Notes: generated by a model from the letters alone, not told the origin. Shown: positions 34,896 through 43,590, numbered from the stretch's first letter. The stretch: 64,000 bases of DNA from UBA668 sp963720695 (GCA_963720695.1 CAVRGG010000004.1:558001-622000), one strand, 5' to 3'. Numbers and translations: made by a program.

Positions 34896-35294
34896 CTAGG
34901 GATGATCGAACTGGGTGAAGTGCAACAACACGCCGGATGGGTCCCACGCGTAGGTCACCGTCGCGCCCCAGTCCTGGACAGCAGGCGGGGCGACCCTGGC
35001 ACCGTCGAACCGACCGCCGGCGAGCGCCGCCGAGATGCGCTCGAACCAGGCGGCGGCATCCGCCACGACGATGGTGATCATGAAGTTCTCAGCCCACTGC
35101 TGCACGTAGAAGTTCTGCAACATGAACCGGTGGCCGGCGAGCTCCATCAACGCCAGGCCGTCATCGTCGGTCCAGACCGTCGACCAGCCCAGCGCCTCGT
35201 AGAAGCGTCGAGAGCACGCGAAGTCCTTGGCGGGCACGAACGCCCGCACGTCGTCGACCGAGTATCGGTCGTCGAGAGAGTCCTGCTCATCCAT
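34896..35294 (-). CDS. VOC superfamily protein
   Basis: About 132 residues. 'VRAFVPAKDFACSRRFYEAL' and 'GWSTVWTDDDGLALMELAGH' match VOC proteins, and the end 'AWDPSGVLLHFTQ' is the usual closing strand. I start it at ATG 35294; longer upstream starts only add sequence that overlaps the HNH gene in another frame. It overlaps the 3' end of the HNH gene by 8 nt and may be translated after it. Function unknown. Confidence 0.78.
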   Translation of the reverse strand: MDEQDSLDDRYSVDDVRAFVPAKDFACSRRFYEALGWSTVWTDDDGLALMELAGHRFMLQNFYVQQWAENFMITIVVADAAAWFERISAALAGGRFDGARVAPPAVQDWGATVTYAWDPSGVLLHFTQFDHP

Positions 35295-36498
35295 CGGCCC
35301 ATGGTGGCCCAGCAGCGTGGTGCTGTCCACCAGGTGGTCGGGTCGGCGGCGCACCGCGCGGTTGGCTGGTTCGCTCTCGGCCGTCGCTCCAGCTGACGTG
35401 CAGTTCGCCATCGGGGAGCAGCTTCAGATGCAGGTCCAGCTGGTGGACGAGGTGGTGGTGCCGGCTGCACAGCAGGACGAGGTTGCCATAGTCCGTCGCA
35501 CCACCCCGGCGCCAGTAGCGGATGTGGTGCGCATCGCAGTGCCGCACCGGTCGGCGACAGCCTGGGAATCGGCAGCCGCCGTCGCGTGCCGCGATCTGAC
35601 GGAACAGCCTCCGGGGCACCACGTAGCGGCTGCGACCGAACGACAGCGGCGTCTGGTTCGCGTCGCGCACCACCGCGTGCAGCACACAGTCGCAGAGGTA
35701 GGTGTCGACACACGCAGGACTCATCAGCCGCTGGTCGCCGTCGTGCACACCCTCGGGTCGGTCATCGAGCGACGAGGCGTGCACCGACACGCTCACGTGC
35801 GGGTGGTGCCGAGCGCTGCCCGACGCGTCGTGATGCCGGTTGTAGAACGCGGCGATGTCGAACAAGGCGTCGCCGTTGCGCTCCTGCACCGTGCGCTGCT
35901 CGTCGGCGCCGTCGTACGTGCCGGCAGTGCGGATCGCCTGCTCGAGCTCCGTGGCGGCCGCGTCGTCCAGCGTGAAGCGGCCCAGGAGCGCTCCGTCGTC
36001 GGCTCGGGTGAGCGTGAGCGAGCGCTCGGGCTCGACCGGAGGCTCGGCGTCGTCGAGCAGAGCCTCGGCGCGCTGACGCCAGAGCGTGCACGCCGTACGA
36101 GTGGCCGCGGCGTCGAGCGAGGCGAGCTGACCGACCAACATCGACTGGTGATCGGCGAGCAGCGGCTCGAACGCCGGCCGATGCAGGCGTTGCAGCTCGC
36201 CCAGCTGCGAGGACGACAGGGTGCCGGTGACCGCTGCCTCCGCCACGGCGGCGAAGCGGTCGAGCAGGCGTGCCCGACGAACCCATACCCCGGCGTCGCG
36301 GTCCGACAGGCGGCAACGGTCGCGCAACCAGGCAGCCATCGACACCGATCCGTCCGCGGCCCAGTCACCTCGTTGCTGCACGTGAGCCACGGCCAGCGCG
36401 AGTGTCGCCGCCCGCCGCTCGTGCTCGGCGAGCGCGTCCGCGAGCTCGCCCGGGCTGAGCAGGATCTGCTCCGCGAGGTCGTCGAGCACCGAGATCAT
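35287..36498 (-). CDS. DUF222 / HNH endonuclease-domain protein (13E12 family)
   Basis: The 403-residue protein has an all-helical DUF222 region (residues ~1-230) and a C-terminal HNH nuclease motif: 'CRFPGCRRPVRHCDAHHIRY', 'WRRGGATDYGNLVLLCSRHH' and 'HHLVHQL'. The two Cys pairs and His residues should bind metal. This family (13E12-repeat type) is often present in several copies per actinobacterial genome; its function is unproven, with DNA repair or mobile behaviour proposed. I chose ATG 36498 since the -10 TACGAT lies 7 nt upstream. No flanking repeats mark it as mobile here. Confidence 0.85.
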   Translation of the reverse strand: MISVLDDLAEQILLSPGELADALAEHERRAATLALAVAHVQQRGDWAADGSVSMAAWLRDRCRLSDRDAGVWVRRARLLDRFAAVAEAAVTGTLSSSQLGELQRLHRPAFEPLLADHQSMLVGQLASLDAAATRTACTLWRQRAEALLDDAEPPVEPERSLTLTRADDGALLGRFTLDDAAATELEQAIRTAGTYDGADEQRTVQERNGDALFDIAAFYNRHHDASGSARHHPHVSVSVHASSLDDRPEGVHDGDQRLMSPACVDTYLCDCVLHAVVRDANQTPLSFGRSRYVVPRRLFRQIAARDGGCRFPGCRRPVRHCDAHHIRYWRRGGATDYGNLVLLCSRHHHLVHQLDLHLKLLPDGELHVSWSDGRERTSQPRGAPPTRPPGGQHHAAGPPWADG

Positions 36499-36505
36499 GC
36501 GGCAT

Positions 36506-36511
36506 ATCGTA
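36506..36511 (-). promoter_or_regulatory. Leaderless -10 (TACGAT) of the DUF222-HNH gene
   Basis: TACGAT on the minus strand ends 7 nt before the ATG at 36498. Confidence 0.4.
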
Positions 36512-36633
36512 CACCAGTTCGATAGCTCCTTGACCGACGGAAACCCTTGTTCCATATGGCTCTTCCCGATCGAAGGGGGCGGTCCCATCGACGACGGTGA
36601 TGACCTGACCGACATCGCGGCTATGCATGCACC

Positions 36634-37003
36634 ATGGCGCCCACTCCGCAGCTCACGCTCCGCGATCGGCGCGCCCTGCGTGCCGCCATGCACGACGAGC
36701 TGGACCGGCTCGACGGGCAGATCACGTCGCTGCGGGCGAGCTTCGACGACATCGTCGCCGGCGCCGAACTTGACGAGCACGGACGACGAGCACGATCCGG
36801 AGGGCGCCACGATCGCGTTCGAACGCTCGCAGGTGAGCTCATTGCTCCGTCAGGCGATCGACGACCGATCAGCGATACGGGCGATGCTCGAGCGCGTCGA
36901 CGAACCCGGCTACGGGACATGCGAGCATTGCCATGGCTTCATCGGCGTCGAGCGGCTCATGGCGCTCCCCGCCGCATCACGGTGTGTGGACTGCGCGCGC
37001 TGA
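36634..37003 (+). CDS. DksA/TraR-type zinc-finger protein, one frameshift
   Basis: A ~122-residue product of the DksA/TraR/RbpA-like group, which modulates RNA polymerase. The N-terminal helices ('LTLRDRRALRAAMHDELDRL', 'DGQITSLRASFDDIVAGAEL') and C-terminal finger ('GYGTCEHCHGFIGVERLMAL' then 'ASRCVDCAR') form a Cys4 site. The two halves lie in different frames. The length is 1 modulo 3, and dropping one T near 36,769 ('GAACTTGACG') joins them as 'AELTSTDDEHDPEGAT'. I read this as one gene with an indel, probably a sequencing error. Convergent with the uspA gene (3 nt gap). Confidence 0.8.
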
Positions 37004-37006
37004 ACC

Positions 37007-37426
37007 TCAGCCGTTGGTGTGGACGATGTACACGTTGCAGGGCGCCTGCTTCGCGACATCGAGACCGATCGTGCCGAGCACGCGGGCCGCGCTCTGCACA
37101 CGCTTGTTGCCGACCACGATGATCGACGCGTTCAGCCGCTCCGCCTCGTCGCACAGGGCGGTGGCCGGATCGTGCGCCACGACTGCGTGCGTCGCTGACC
37201 CGCCGTTGGGGAGCTCGCCCTTGAGCGAACGCAGGAAGTCCTCGGCGATGCTGAGGTCGTCGATGACGACGGTCTCGCCGCCGGTGTTGATCGAGGTCGC
37301 GGGCCGGCGCTTCATCGCCATCACGAGGTGGAGCGGACGACCCAACGCCTGGGCCAGGTGCGCGGCCTCGAAGGCTGCCGTTCGCGCGGTCTTGCTCTCA
37401 TCGACACCCACCACGATTTCGTCCAC
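37007..37426 (-). CDS. Universal stress protein (UspA family)
   Basis: The 139-residue protein begins 'DEIVVGVDESKTARTAAFEA' and ends 'VLGTIGLDVAKQAPCNVYIV', with 'ASIIVVGNKRVQSAARVLGT' giving most of the Usp nucleotide-binding loop. Members with this loop bind ATP and help cells survive stress. The GTG start at 37426 has a GGGGAG Shine-Dalgarno 6 nt upstream, so this gene has a leader, unlike most around it. TACAGT further upstream is a possible -10. Confidence 0.9.
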   Translation of the reverse strand: MDEIVVGVDESKTARTAAFEAAHLAQALGRPLHLVMAMKRRPATSINTGGETVVIDDLSIAEDFLRSLKGELPNGGSATHAVVAHDPATALCDEAERLNASIIVVGNKRVQSAARVLGTIGLDVAKQAPCNVYIVHTNG

Positions 37427-37501
37427 GACGCACTCCCCGTTTCGGCTCTGGTTCGTCGGACTGTAGTGCGCGCCGATGCCATCGGTGAGCGGGTCCGTCG
37501 C

Positions 37502-38155
37502 TCAGGAGACGAGCAAGCCGATGGTGACGAAGTGACAGGCGCCCGCCGCCACGGTGAAGGTGTGCCAGATCTCGTGATACCCGAACGTGCGGGGCCACGG
37601 GTCCGGGCGCTCGCGAACCAGGACCGGGATTCCGACCGTGTAGAGCAACCCGCCGGCGAACAACATCGCCAACTCCACGCCCGTCATCGCGTGCATCATC
37701 TCCGGCAGCGCGATGACGACGATCCAACCGAGGATGGGATACAACGCGTACTCGAGCAGTCGCATGCGCTCGAACGCGAACTGCTTGAGGATGATGCCCA
37801 GCGCCGCGCCTGCCCAGACGACGCACAGCATCGGGAGGCCCCACGCGGTCGGGAGGCCGAGCAGACAGATCGGCGTGTAGCTGCCTGCGATGAGCACGAA
37901 GATCATCGAGTGATCCATCCGCTGCATGATCTCCTGCGTCCGCGGGTTGCGGGCGAGGCGGTGATAACCCGCCGACGTACCGAAGCCGAGGAGCAGGCTC
38001 GCCATGTAGATCGATGCTCCGACACGGGCCGAGGCGGAGTGGGCGAACACGATCAGCAGGATCCCTGCAGGGATCGCGGCGAAGAACGCGGCGACGTGCA
38101 TCCACCCACGCCACGAGGGGCGCTCGTCAGCGGGGGTGATGGACGACGACGTCAT
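37502..38155 (-). CDS. Hemolysin III family membrane protein
   Basis: The 217-residue protein has about seven membrane segments and the family signature: 'TSAGYHRLARNPRTQEIMQR', 'MDHSMIFVLIAGSYTPICLL' and 'GYHEIWHTFTVAAGACHFVT', with His and Asp residues shared with the PAQR receptors. Proteins of this group (YqfA/hemolysin III) are membrane proteins of uncertain function. The ATG at 38155 follows -10 TAGGGT by 6 nt. It stands alone between uspA and the CAP gene. Confidence 0.9.
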   Translation of the reverse strand: MTSSSITPADERPSWRGWMHVAAFFAAIPAGILLIVFAHSASARVGASIYMASLLLGFGTSAGYHRLARNPRTQEIMQRMDHSMIFVLIAGSYTPICLLGLPTAWGLPMLCVVWAGAALGIILKQFAFERMRLLEYALYPILGWIVVIALPEMMHAMTGVELAMLFAGGLLYTVGIPVLVRERPDPWPRTFGYHEIWHTFTVAAGACHFVTIGLLVS

Positions 38156-38161
38156 ACCAGC

Positions 38162-38167
38162 ACCCTA
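38162..38167 (-). promoter_or_regulatory. Leaderless -10 (TAGGGT) of the hemolysin III gene
   Basis: TAGGGT on the minus strand ends 6 nt before the ATG at 38155. Confidence 0.38.
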
Positions 38168-38221
38168 CGGCCGTTCCGGTGCCGGCGCCGGTCAGGGCGC
38201 CGGTAGTTTCCCCGACCTGCG

Positions 38222-38737
38222 TCAGAGCGGGGCGGCCAGGTCCATCGTCCAGTAGACGACGCCCTTGGCGTTGCTGATCGCACCGATCCCGATGTGCACG
38301 AACCTGGCGTTGAGGATGTTCGCCTTGTGGCCCGCGCTGTTCATCCACGCGCCCATCACGAGGGTGCAGTTCGCCTGACCCGCGGCGACGTTCTCGCCGT
38401 AGGTGCTCCAGGAGTACCCGACGTTGTGGAGCCGCACGCCACCGTTGGTGCCGTTGGCGCTGAGGTGGGTCATCGTGGAGATGCTCGCCTGGTACCGCGA
38501 GTGGGTCTCGGCGGCGTAGGTGAGCTTCAGATCGACCGTGACCGGGCCGATGCCGCGAGCGGCACGCTCGGCGTTGACCATCCGCACGCACTCGGCGGAG
38601 TAGTCGAGCCGGGTCAGGGCAGGCGGTGCCGGCGCGGGCGCCGCGGCAGGCGCGCACTGCTTCACGAAGCCGGTGGCACCGAAGAGACCGAGGACGAGGG
38701 TGACGCCGTAGGCGCCCAGGGTTCGAGGGACTCGCAT
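38222..38737 (-). CDS. Secreted CAP-domain (SCP/PR1-like) protein
   Basis: The 171-residue product has a signal peptide or anchor ('YGVTLVLGLFGATGFVKQCA'), an Ala/Pro linker, then a CAP domain. The domain carries 'CVRMVNAERAARGIGPVTVD', 'YAAETHSRYQASISTMTHLS' with the conserved His, 'STYGENVAAGQANCTLVMGA' and 'WMNSAGHKANILNARFVHIG'. It is secreted or anchored and its activity is unknown; sterol or lipid binding is known for some CAP proteins. I chose ATG 38737; an ATG five codons upstream is an alternative. Confidence 0.82.
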   Translation of the reverse strand: MRVPRTLGAYGVTLVLGLFGATGFVKQCAPAAAPAPAPPALTRLDYSAECVRMVNAERAARGIGPVTVDLKLTYAAETHSRYQASISTMTHLSANGTNGGVRLHNVGYSWSTYGENVAAGQANCTLVMGAWMNSAGHKANILNARFVHIGIGAISNAKGVVYWTMDLAAPL

Positions 38738-38788
38738 GGGTTCAGATTCCATTCCAGAGTGCCCGCTGGTGGATCGAGACAACCGATG

Positions 38789-38820
38789 GTGACGAGCACT
38801 GCACGACATGTTCTCGTCAC
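38789..38820. other. Inverted repeat between amidase and CAP genes, possible terminator
   Basis: GTGACGAG (38789-38796) pairs perfectly with CTCGTCAC (38813-38820) around a 16-nt loop. It lies 22 nt past the amidase stop on the minus strand, so it may end the amidase unit. There is no U-run after the stem, and it could instead be an operator for the CAP gene. Confidence 0.4.
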
Positions 38821-38841
38821 GATCGAAACCCAACTGTAACA

Positions 38842-40245
38842 CTATGGATGGGCGATCGGCGGCATCCGCACGCTGTCCGCCAGCCCTGTGCACGCCTCCG
38901 CGACCATCTCGGCGACCCGGATCGTGCGACGATCATGCAGGTAGGGACCCACGATCTGGACACCCACGGGCAGTCCCGACGGCGTGAAACCGACCGGTGT
39001 CGAGGTGCTCGGCAGGTACGCCGCGCCCACGATCGCAGGCCACCCCTCCATCTCGTAGTACGGACGGACCACCCCGTTCACGGTGATCACCCGATCGCTC
39101 CAGATGCCGTCCTGGAGATGTTCGAACGCCGGCAGCATCGTGACCGGGCAGAGCACCACGTCGACGCGGGCGAACACCTCGGCCCACGCGGCTCGCAGCT
39201 GGGCGCGTCGGCGGTCCATGAACAGCCACTCCCGATGCGTGGGTCCTCGGTCGTCCTCGTCGCTGACCGACACCGCCGCGCCGATCAGCCGTGCTCCGTT
39301 CCTCCACGCCGCGCCGACATCGAGCGCGGGACGCGCCTGGGTGTCGATGACGGCGCCGGCGAGCGCGAGTCGATCCACCGCCTGCTGCAGCACGTCGAGC
39401 ATCGTCGAGTCGATCGGCAGGTCGGGATCGTCGAGCCACACGCCCACTCGCAGACCACGCAGCGATGACAACGGCGCATCCGGGAGGTCCAGTCGCCACG
39501 CCGGTGCGCGATCGGGCGTCGGTCCGGCGAGCACGTCGAGCAGCAGGCGAAGGTCGCCCGCGCTCCGCGCGATCGGACCGAACGTGTTGACGTCGCTCTC
39601 GGTCGTACCGCCGTTGGGCTCGTCGAGGTAGCCCAGCGTCGGAATGACGCCGAAGCTCGGCTTGTGGCCGAACACACCGCAGAACGCCGACGGCACGCGC
39701 ACCGATCCGCCGATGTCGGTGCCCAGCTCGAAACTGGTCATCCCACACGCGACCGCGGCTGCGGCACCACCCGACGAGCCACCGGGGGTCCGCTGCAGAT
39801 CCCACGGGTTGTTGGTCGTGCCGAACATCGAGTTGAAGCTCTGCCAGTCCCCGGACCACTCCGGCAGGTTCGTCTTGCCGAACACCACGGCCCCTGCCGA
39901 CTTCAGCGCGGTCACCGCCGTCGCGTCCTCGGTCGGCACGTGATCACGCAGGGCGGTGGCACCCCCGGTGGAGCGCAGACCTGCCGTGGCGATCGCGTCC
40001 TTGATCGTGATCGGCAGGCCGTGCAGTGGCCCCCAGGTTTCGCCGCGGGCGGTGGCATCGTCGGCCTCGTGTGCGCGGCGACGCGCCCGGTGCACGTCCA
40101 GGGTGCACACCGCGTTGATCGCCGGGTTCACCCGCTCGATCCGGTCCAGGCACAGCTCGAGCAGTTCCGCGCTGCCCAGCCGACGGTCGGCGATCGCTCG
40201 CGCCTGCTCGGTCGCACTCCACAGGGTGGGGTCGGGTCCGGGCAT
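38842..40245 (-). CDS. Amidase (amidase-signature family)
   Basis: The 467-residue cytoplasmic amidase hydrolyses an unknown amide. It has the catalytic Lys in 'LPITIKDAIATAG', the cis-Ser in 'RTPGGSSGGAAAAVACGM', and the nucleophile region 'ELGTDIGGSVRVPSAFCGVF'; all are intact. The substrate cannot be read from the sequence. The ATG overlaps the stop of the enolase-superfamily gene by one base (TGATG), so both enzymes belong to one pathway. A link to hydroxyproline or amide breakdown is only suggestive. Confidence 0.9.
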   Translation of the reverse strand: MPGPDPTLWSATEQARAIADRRLGSAELLELCLDRIERVNPAINAVCTLDVHRARRRAHEADDATARGETWGPLHGLPITIKDAIATAGLRSTGGATALRDHVPTEDATAVTALKSAGAVVFGKTNLPEWSGDWQSFNSMFGTTNNPWDLQRTPGGSSGGAAAAVACGMTSFELGTDIGGSVRVPSAFCGVFGHKPSFGVIPTLGYLDEPNGGTTESDVNTFGPIARSAGDLRLLLDVLAGPTPDRAPAWRLDLPDAPLSSLRGLRVGVWLDDPDLPIDSTMLDVLQQAVDRLALAGAVIDTQARPALDVGAAWRNGARLIGAAVSVSDEDDRGPTHREWLFMDRRRAQLRAAWAEVFARVDVVLCPVTMLPAFEHLQDGIWSDRVITVNGVVRPYYEMEGWPAIVGAAYLPSTSTPVGFTPSGLPVGVQIVGPYLHDRRTIRVAEMVAEACTGLADSVRMPPIAHP

Positions 40246-41336
40246 CACTGGCCCTCGTCGATCACCGGCGCCCCGAGCGAGTCGACGATCACGTCGACAC
40301 CCAACCCTGGACCGGTCGGTGGGCGCAGCAGACCTCCGTCGGTGGGAGGGAGCCCGGTCGCGTTGGAGACGGTGACCCAGTGGTGGAAGTCGACGGTGTG
40401 GGCGCGTCGCGCCGAGGGCGTGCTGATCGAGAGGTGCGCCATCGCCGCGGTGTCGATGTCGGCACCGCCGGTGTCCTCGACGGTGACCATCAGGCCGAGC
40501 GCGACGGCCGTGTCGCGGATGCGATGCGCGGCGGTGACGCCGCCGACGCGAGCGATCTTGACCGTCACCCCGTCGATGCCGTCGGCCGCCGCAGTGGCCA
40601 CGTCGGCCACGGTCACGATGGACTCGTCGAGCACCATCGGCCGTGCGGCGTGTGGTCGCAGCAGGGCGCATTCGCGCGCCGTCGCACACGGTTGCTCGAG
40701 CACGTAGGCGAGGTCGGCGGTGGCTGCGAGGAATCGCCGGGCATCGGACATGGACCACCCGCCGTTGGCATCGCAGTAGATCTGTGTACCGGGCACGGCC
40801 GCCAGCACCGCCCGCAGTCCGGCCGCATCCTCGTCGGGAGTGCCGCCCACCTTCACCTGCAGGCGCCGGTAACCGCGTTCGAGGTAGGCCGCTGCCGCGG
40901 TCGCCATGGTCTCGGGTGCCGCCCGCCCGATCGAGCGATACAGCGTCGTGCCTTCGCCGTCGGCGCCACCCAGCAGATCGTGCAGCGGCAGGTCGGCGGC
41001 GCGAGCGAGGACGTCCCACGCCGCCATGTCGAAGGCGGACTTCGCATACGGATGCCCTTTGAGCGTGGCGTCCAGCGTTCGTGCGACGGCGGCGGGAGCG
41101 GACCCCAGCAGCGAACCGGCCAGCAGGGGCGCAGCGGCGAAGGCTCCATCGGCGAAGGCGGGGTCGTACATCGTGCCGAGCGGACTCATCTCGCCCCATC
41201 CGACGATGCCGCGGTCGGTGACGAGCCGCACGACGAGACTGTCGAACCCTTCGTCGACGCGGCCACCGGACAGCACGTAGGGACCGTCCGCGAACGGCTG
41301 AGCCTGGCGGAAGCAGGTGACACGGCAGATCTTCAC
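40245..41336 (-). CDS. Enolase-superfamily enzyme (cis-3-hydroxy-L-proline dehydratase-like)
   Basis: The 363-residue member of the mandelate racemase/MLE group binds Mg2+ and abstracts a proton alpha to a carboxylate. The Lys in 'RRLQVKVGG', the metal ligands in 'IYCDANGGW', 'YVLEQPC' and 'MVLDESIV', and 'VTVKIARVGGVTAAH' are all in place. The start 'ADGPYVLSGGR' and 'VGWGEMSPLGTMYDPAFADG' are features of cis-3-hydroxy-L-proline dehydratases, but dipeptide epimerases are not fully excluded. GTG start 41336 has -10 TACGGT 6 nt upstream, back to back with the divergent GT-C promoter. Confidence 0.82.
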   Translation of the reverse strand: MKICRVTCFRQAQPFADGPYVLSGGRVDEGFDSLVVRLVTDRGIVGWGEMSPLGTMYDPAFADGAFAAAPLLAGSLLGSAPAAVARTLDATLKGHPYAKSAFDMAAWDVLARAADLPLHDLLGGADGEGTTLYRSIGRAAPETMATAAAAYLERGYRRLQVKVGGTPDEDAAGLRAVLAAVPGTQIYCDANGGWSMSDARRFLAATADLAYVLEQPCATARECALLRPHAARPMVLDESIVTVADVATAAADGIDGVTVKIARVGGVTAAHRIRDTAVALGLMVTVEDTGGADIDTAAMAHLSISTPSARRAHTVDFHHWVTVSNATGLPPTDGGLLRPPTGPGLGVDVIVDSLGAPVIDEGQ

Positions 41337-41342
41337 GGCGCC

Positions 41343-41348
41343 ACCGTA
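41343..41348 (-). promoter_or_regulatory. Leaderless -10 (TACGGT) of the enolase-superfamily/amidase operon
   Basis: TACGGT on the minus strand ends 6 nt before GTG 41336. Confidence 0.4.
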
Positions 41349-41362
41349 TCCCGCACGACCGA

Positions 41363-41368
41363 TACCCT
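41363..41368 (+). promoter_or_regulatory. Leaderless -10 (TACCCT) of the GT-C-type gene
   Basis: TACCCT ends 7 nt before GTG 41376. It is 14 bp from the opposing -10 at 41343, so the two promoters overlap back to back. Confidence 0.38.
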
Positions 41369-41375
41369 GCCGGGG

Positions 41376-42941
41376 GTGTCGCCGCTCCTCACCGCCGCCA
41401 GGAGGTGGTGGCACTACCTCGCGTCGGCGCTGCTCACGGTGGCGCTTCGGCTCCCCGGCATGGTGAACGGCCTGCCGTACGTCCGGCACCCGGACGAGCC
41501 GGTGAACTACCTCGTGACGAACCGGATGGTCGCCGGGCCGAGCCTGCTCCCGCACTTCTACGACTACCCATCGCTCCAGTACGCGATCCAGAGCGCGGCG
41601 CACGCCTCGTTGCTGTGGCTGGGCCGCCTGTTCGGTGTGTGGCACTCCAGCGCCGACCTCGGCATGATCGGCCCCACCGGATTCGGCAACAGCAAGGCGA
41701 TGAGCACGAGTGCCTGGCTCGTCGCGCGAGGCGTCACCGTGACGGTGTCGGTCGTCGGAGTGGTCGCCGTCGTCCACATCGCCACTCGCCTGTGCCGATC
41801 GCGGCGATGGGCGTTCCTCGCCGGACTGTTCGCTGCCGTGAGTGGCATCGGGGTGGCCAGCGGGTTCACGATGACCCCGGACGCGTTGGCAGGAACCACC
41901 GCCACGCTCACGCTCGCCTGCCTCGCATCGCTCCTCGCCGACGGACGGACGGCCACCACACGACCGTGGGTCGTCGTCACTGGGATCTGCCTCGGACTCG
42001 CCGTCGGCTCGAAGTACAACAACGTGCTGCTCGTGGGCGTCGTGCTGCTCGCCGTCGCGCTCACCGATCGATCGATCCGACCCACACTTCGACAGACCGC
42101 CGTGGTCATGGCGATCGGAGCGGGCGTGTTCGTGGTCACCACGCCCGCCGTCGTGTTCGATCGGGTCGCCTTCCTCGACTCGGTCAGAGGGGTGTTGCGT
42201 CACTACTCCGTCGGCCACTTCGGGTCGGAGGGCGACTCGCTCTCGTTCAACCTGACGGCCCTGTGGCACAGCGAGGCGGTGGCGCTCGTGTTCGCCGGCG
42301 CCGCCGTCGCACTGCGACCGAGGCGTGCCGTGGTGATGCTGGCCACGTGGGTCGTCGCCTACACGCTCGTGATCAGCAAGGCCCAGGTGCACTTCGCCCG
42401 CAACCTCACCCCGGTACTCGGCGCGGTCGCGGTGCTCGGCGGTGTCGGTGCCCAACAGGTGTGGATCGCCGTTCGCACCCAGTGGATCGCGAGGGACCAC
42501 ACGCACGTGCGCCGCACCGTCGTGACCGTGGCGCTCCTCGCTGCGCTCGCCCCCGTCGTCGCCGTGCAGGCTCGGCGGGCGGGGCACGACCTCCGCGTGC
42601 AGCTCACGGACTACCAGGGTGACGCGAGGCGATGGCTCGAACGAACCGTGCCGCCGGGCTCCAACGCGCTCCTCGAGGCGTACTCACCATGGCTCGACCT
42701 CGACACGTACGACGTGACCCAGATGTGGTTCATCTTCGGCGCGTCCGCGCAACAACTCGACGCCGCGGACGTCGCCGTCGTCACCTCGTCGGGATCCGGC
42801 CGATTCCTCCACGACCCCACCCGCTATCCGGATCAGATCGCAGCACTGCGTTCCGTCACCGACCGCGCCTGCGACACGCGGTCCTTCAGCGACGGGTTCG
42901 GGTACACGGTCGACGTGTTCTTCCTCCGCTGCGATTCGTGA
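41376..42941 (+). CDS. GT-C-type membrane glycosyltransferase (GT39/ArnT/PMT-like)
   Basis: The 521-residue membrane protein has ~9-11 membrane segments and, early on, 'GLPYVRHPDEPVNYLVTNRM', the acidic-loop pattern of GT-C enzymes that take a sugar from a lipid-phosphate donor at the outer face of the membrane. Further landmarks are 'PHFYDYPSLQYAIQSAA' and 'GLAVGSKYNNVLLVGVVLLA'. It lies outside the main glycan cluster and may glycosylate surface lipids, glycans or proteins. The start is GTG 41376, fixed by frame and a -10 7 nt upstream. Confidence 0.75.
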   Translation: MSPLLTAARRWWHYLASALLTVALRLPGMVNGLPYVRHPDEPVNYLVTNRMVAGPSLLPHFYDYPSLQYAIQSAAHASLLWLGRLFGVWHSSADLGMIGPTGFGNSKAMSTSAWLVARGVTVTVSVVGVVAVVHIATRLCRSRRWAFLAGLFAAVSGIGVASGFTMTPDALAGTTATLTLACLASLLADGRTATTRPWVVVTGICLGLAVGSKYNNVLLVGVVLLAVALTDRSIRPTLRQTAVVMAIGAGVFVVTTPAVVFDRVAFLDSVRGVLRHYSVGHFGSEGDSLSFNLTALWHSEAVALVFAGAAVALRPRRAVVMLATWVVAYTLVISKAQVHFARNLTPVLGAVAVLGGVGAQQVWIAVRTQWIARDHTHVRRTVVTVALLAALAPVVAVQARRAGHDLRVQLTDYQGDARRWLERTVPPGSNALLEAYSPWLDLDTYDVTQMWFIFGASAQQLDAADVAVVTSSGSGRFLHDPTRYPDQIAALRSVTDRACDTRSFSDGFGYTVDVFFLRCDS

Positions 42942-42963
42942 TCGGGCGTGCCACGACGGCCGT

Positions 42964-42969
42964 TAGGTT
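42964..42969 (+). promoter_or_regulatory. Leaderless -10 (TAGGTT) of the MBL hydrolase gene
   Basis: TAGGTT ends 6 nt before the ATG at 42976. Confidence 0.4.
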
Positions 42970-42975
42970 GAGGAC

Positions 42976-43590
42976 ATGACGACGCTGCACTGGGCCGACA
43001 GCCGGATGGAGATCCACCGAGTGGTGGTCGGGTCCTACGCCAACAACGTGTTCGTGCTCCGCTGCCGCGAGACCGGCGAAGCCGTGCTCATCGATGCGGC
43101 GAACGAGCACGAGCTGCTGCTCGAACTGTGCCAGGGCCTCGGGGTGCGGCGGGTGCTGGAGACGCACGGCCACTGGGATCACATCCAGGCGGTGCCTCAG
43201 ATCCGCGAGGCGGGGTACGAGGTGGGCATCAACAGCAGCGATGCCGCGATGTTGAAGGACGTCGGCTACGACGTGTTCATCGACGACCACGAGGTGATCG
43301 AGGTCGGACGGCTGCGACTGCACGCGATCCACAACCCCGGCCACACGCCCGGCTCGGTGAGCTTCCTCGTCGACGGTGCTCCGCTGCTGTTCAGCGGCGA
43401 CACGCTGTTCCCCGGTGGACCCGGCAACACCTCGTTCGACGGTGGCAACTTCGCCACCATCATCGACTCGATCGACAACAAGCTGTTCACCCTTCCGGCG
43501 AACACCATCGTGATGCCCGGCCACGGAGTGAGCACCACCATCGCCGCCGAGCGACCGCACCTCCAGGAGTGGGTGGCGCGTGGCTGGTGA
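42976..43590 (+). CDS. Metallo-beta-lactamase-fold hydrolase
   Basis: The 204-residue hydrolase has the metal motif 'ETHGHWDHIQA', then 'HNPGHTPGSVSFLVDG', the bridging Asp in 'LLFSGDTLFPGGPGNTSFDG' and a last His in 'VMPGHGVSTTIA'. This is the glyoxalase II/persulfide-dioxygenase-like part of the superfamily. Glutathione is rare in actinobacteria, so the substrate may be a different thiol ester. The next gene starts inside its last 11 bases, implying coupled translation. Confidence 0.88.
   Translation: MTTLHWADSRMEIHRVVVGSYANNVFVLRCRETGEAVLIDAANEHELLLELCQGLGVRRVLETHGHWDHIQAVPQIREAGYEVGINSSDAAMLKDVGYDVFIDDHEVIEVGRLRLHAIHNPGHTPGSVSFLVDGAPLLFSGDTLFPGGPGNTSFDGGNFATIIDSIDNKLFTLPANTIVMPGHGVSTTIAAERPHLQEWVARGW

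Noticed and set aside
35287..36498. DUF222-HNH gene as a mobile element
   Set aside because: No terminal repeats, target duplication or integrase nearby; the family is common as stable chromosomal copies.
38842..41199. Apparent amidase fused to a long upstream extension
   Set aside because: The extension is antisense or out-of-frame reading of the enolase-superfamily gene; the amidase ATG at 40245 overlaps that gene's stop by one base.
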